Origin: Synergistaceae bacterium | GTDB taxonomy: Bacteria; Synergistota; Synergistia; Synergistales; Aminobacteriaceae | Assembly (NCBI GenBank): GCA_009778055.1 | Contig: WRKN01000059.1 | Span: 1-12,753 of the forward strand | Length of the DNA stretch: 12,753 nucleotides | Reading direction: 5' to 3' | Shown here: in pieces, positions 12,225 through 12,753 of the stretch | Position numbering within the stretch: position 1 is the first letter of the stretch | Layout of the letters: each line of letters starts with the position of its first letter | Notes under the pieces: generated by a model | Databases searched by the model: none | What the model saw: the letters and a program-made list of their open reading frames with translations, nothing else | Told to the model about the DNA's origin: nothing | Program-made: the position numbers and the translations under genes

Positions 12225-12753
12225 CTACCCAAACAACGATAAAAATATGCCGGCCGCGATGGCGGAGCCGATAACGCCCGCCACGTTCGGTCCCATAGCG
12301 TGCATGAGCAGGAAATTGCCTGGATTTGCCTTCCGCCCCTCCACATGTGATACCCGCGCGGCCATCGGCACTGCCGAAACGCCCGCGGAACCGATCAATG
12401 GGTTTATTTTGCCGCCTGACAACCGGCACATAAGTTTCCCAAGCAGCAATCCGCCGACAGTGGCAAACATAAACGCCGTAAGCCCTAAAACCATAATCAT
12501 GATGGTTTGAGGGCTTAAAAACTTATCCGCCTCCGCGGTAGCCCCGACGGCAACGCCAAGAAAAATCGTAACAATATTTATCAACGCGTTTTGCGCGGTA
12601 TCCGACAGCCTTTCCACAACTCCCGATTCCTTGAATAGATTGCCAAGCATAAGCATACCGATTAAGGGCGCGACTGACGGCAAAAGAAGTATGCAAAAGA
12701 TTGACACCCCGATGGGGAAGCATATTTTTTCCAGCCTCGATACCTCCCGAAGC
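12225..12753 (-). CDS. Sodium-translocating decarboxylase beta subunit, C-terminal part (5'-partial)
   Basis: The frame is open through the right edge, so about 175 C-terminal residues are visible of a family of roughly 370-430. Sequence includes 'LREVSRLEKICFPIGVSIF', 'PLIGMLMLGNLFKESGVVER', 'NALINIVTIFLGVAVGA' and 'NFLLMHAMGPNVAGVIGSAI', with several hydrophobic membrane helices. The stretch encoded by 12354-12404 keeps the Asn, Gly, Ser and Arg matching N373, G377, S382 and R389 of Klebsiella OadB, needed for Na+ transport. This family couples decarboxylation of carboxybiotin (oxaloacetate, methylmalonyl-CoA or glutaconyl-CoA systems) to Na+ export. Which substrate enzyme it serves cannot be told without the alpha subunit. 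It is convergent with flgC and no clear terminator is seen in the 35-bp gap. Confidence 0.93.
   Translation of the reverse strand, partial: LREVSRLEKICFPIGVSIFCILLLPSVAPLIGMLMLGNLFKESGVVERLSDTAQNALINIVTIFLGVAVGATAEADKFLSPQTIMIMVLGLTAFMFATVGGLLLGKLMCRLSGGKINPLIGSAGVSAVPMAARVSHVEGRKANPGNFLLMHAMGPNVAGVIGSAIAAGIFLSLFG

Overview
The window joins an AT-richer accessory stretch (about 1-3012) to a GC-richer bacterial backbone (about 3013-12753). The backbone order xerC/codV - hslV - hslU - codY - flgB - flgC is the classic Firmicutes-type arrangement. Together with a large Cache-like hybrid kinase and the beta subunit of a Na+-pumping decarboxylase, it suggests an anaerobic, flagellated, amino-acid-fermenting bacterium. 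I favour Synergistota, or a deep relative of Firmicutes. This placement is inference from gene content and codon/base usage, with no marker gene in the window.

Left region (1-3012): a Schlafen/AlbA_2-type transcriptional regulator (COG2865-like) enters from the left edge. A single-base frameshift separates it from its C-terminal winged helix. It converges with, and overlaps by 14 bp, a rloB-family (AbiL-type phage-defence) gene on the minus strand. The 5' end of rloB abuts an IS630-family insertion sequence (1882-3012) with perfect 20-bp terminal inverted repeats. Its transposase is split into HTH and DDE reading frames at an A6G4 run. The ATPase that normally precedes rloB is absent, so this looks like a remnant of a defence module.

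Middle (3013-7368): a short spacer with a perfect-stem hairpin and a candidate promoter leads into an 1120-residue membrane-bound hybrid histidine kinase (Cache-like sensor, HAMP, PAS, kinase core, receiver). An alpha/beta hydrolase follows 11 bp later and is probably co-transcribed.

Right (7369-12753): an extended -10 promoter precedes xerC. The genes xerC-hslV-hslU overlap (17 bp, then ATGA) and are translationally coupled. codY follows after 83 bp with its own strong RBS and ends at a clear intrinsic terminator. A sigma-28-like promoter motif lies inside and just after that terminator, ahead of flgB-flgC (proximal rod). flgC is not followed by fliE. Instead, the C-terminal half of a convergent Na+-translocating decarboxylase beta subunit runs off the right edge.

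The points most worth attention are the CodY homologue with a 33-residue basic N-terminal extension and an apparently altered isoleucine pocket, the terminator/sigma-28 promoter overlap, and the IS630 junction that replaces the start of rloB. I did not find a convincing wholly new multi-gene system.
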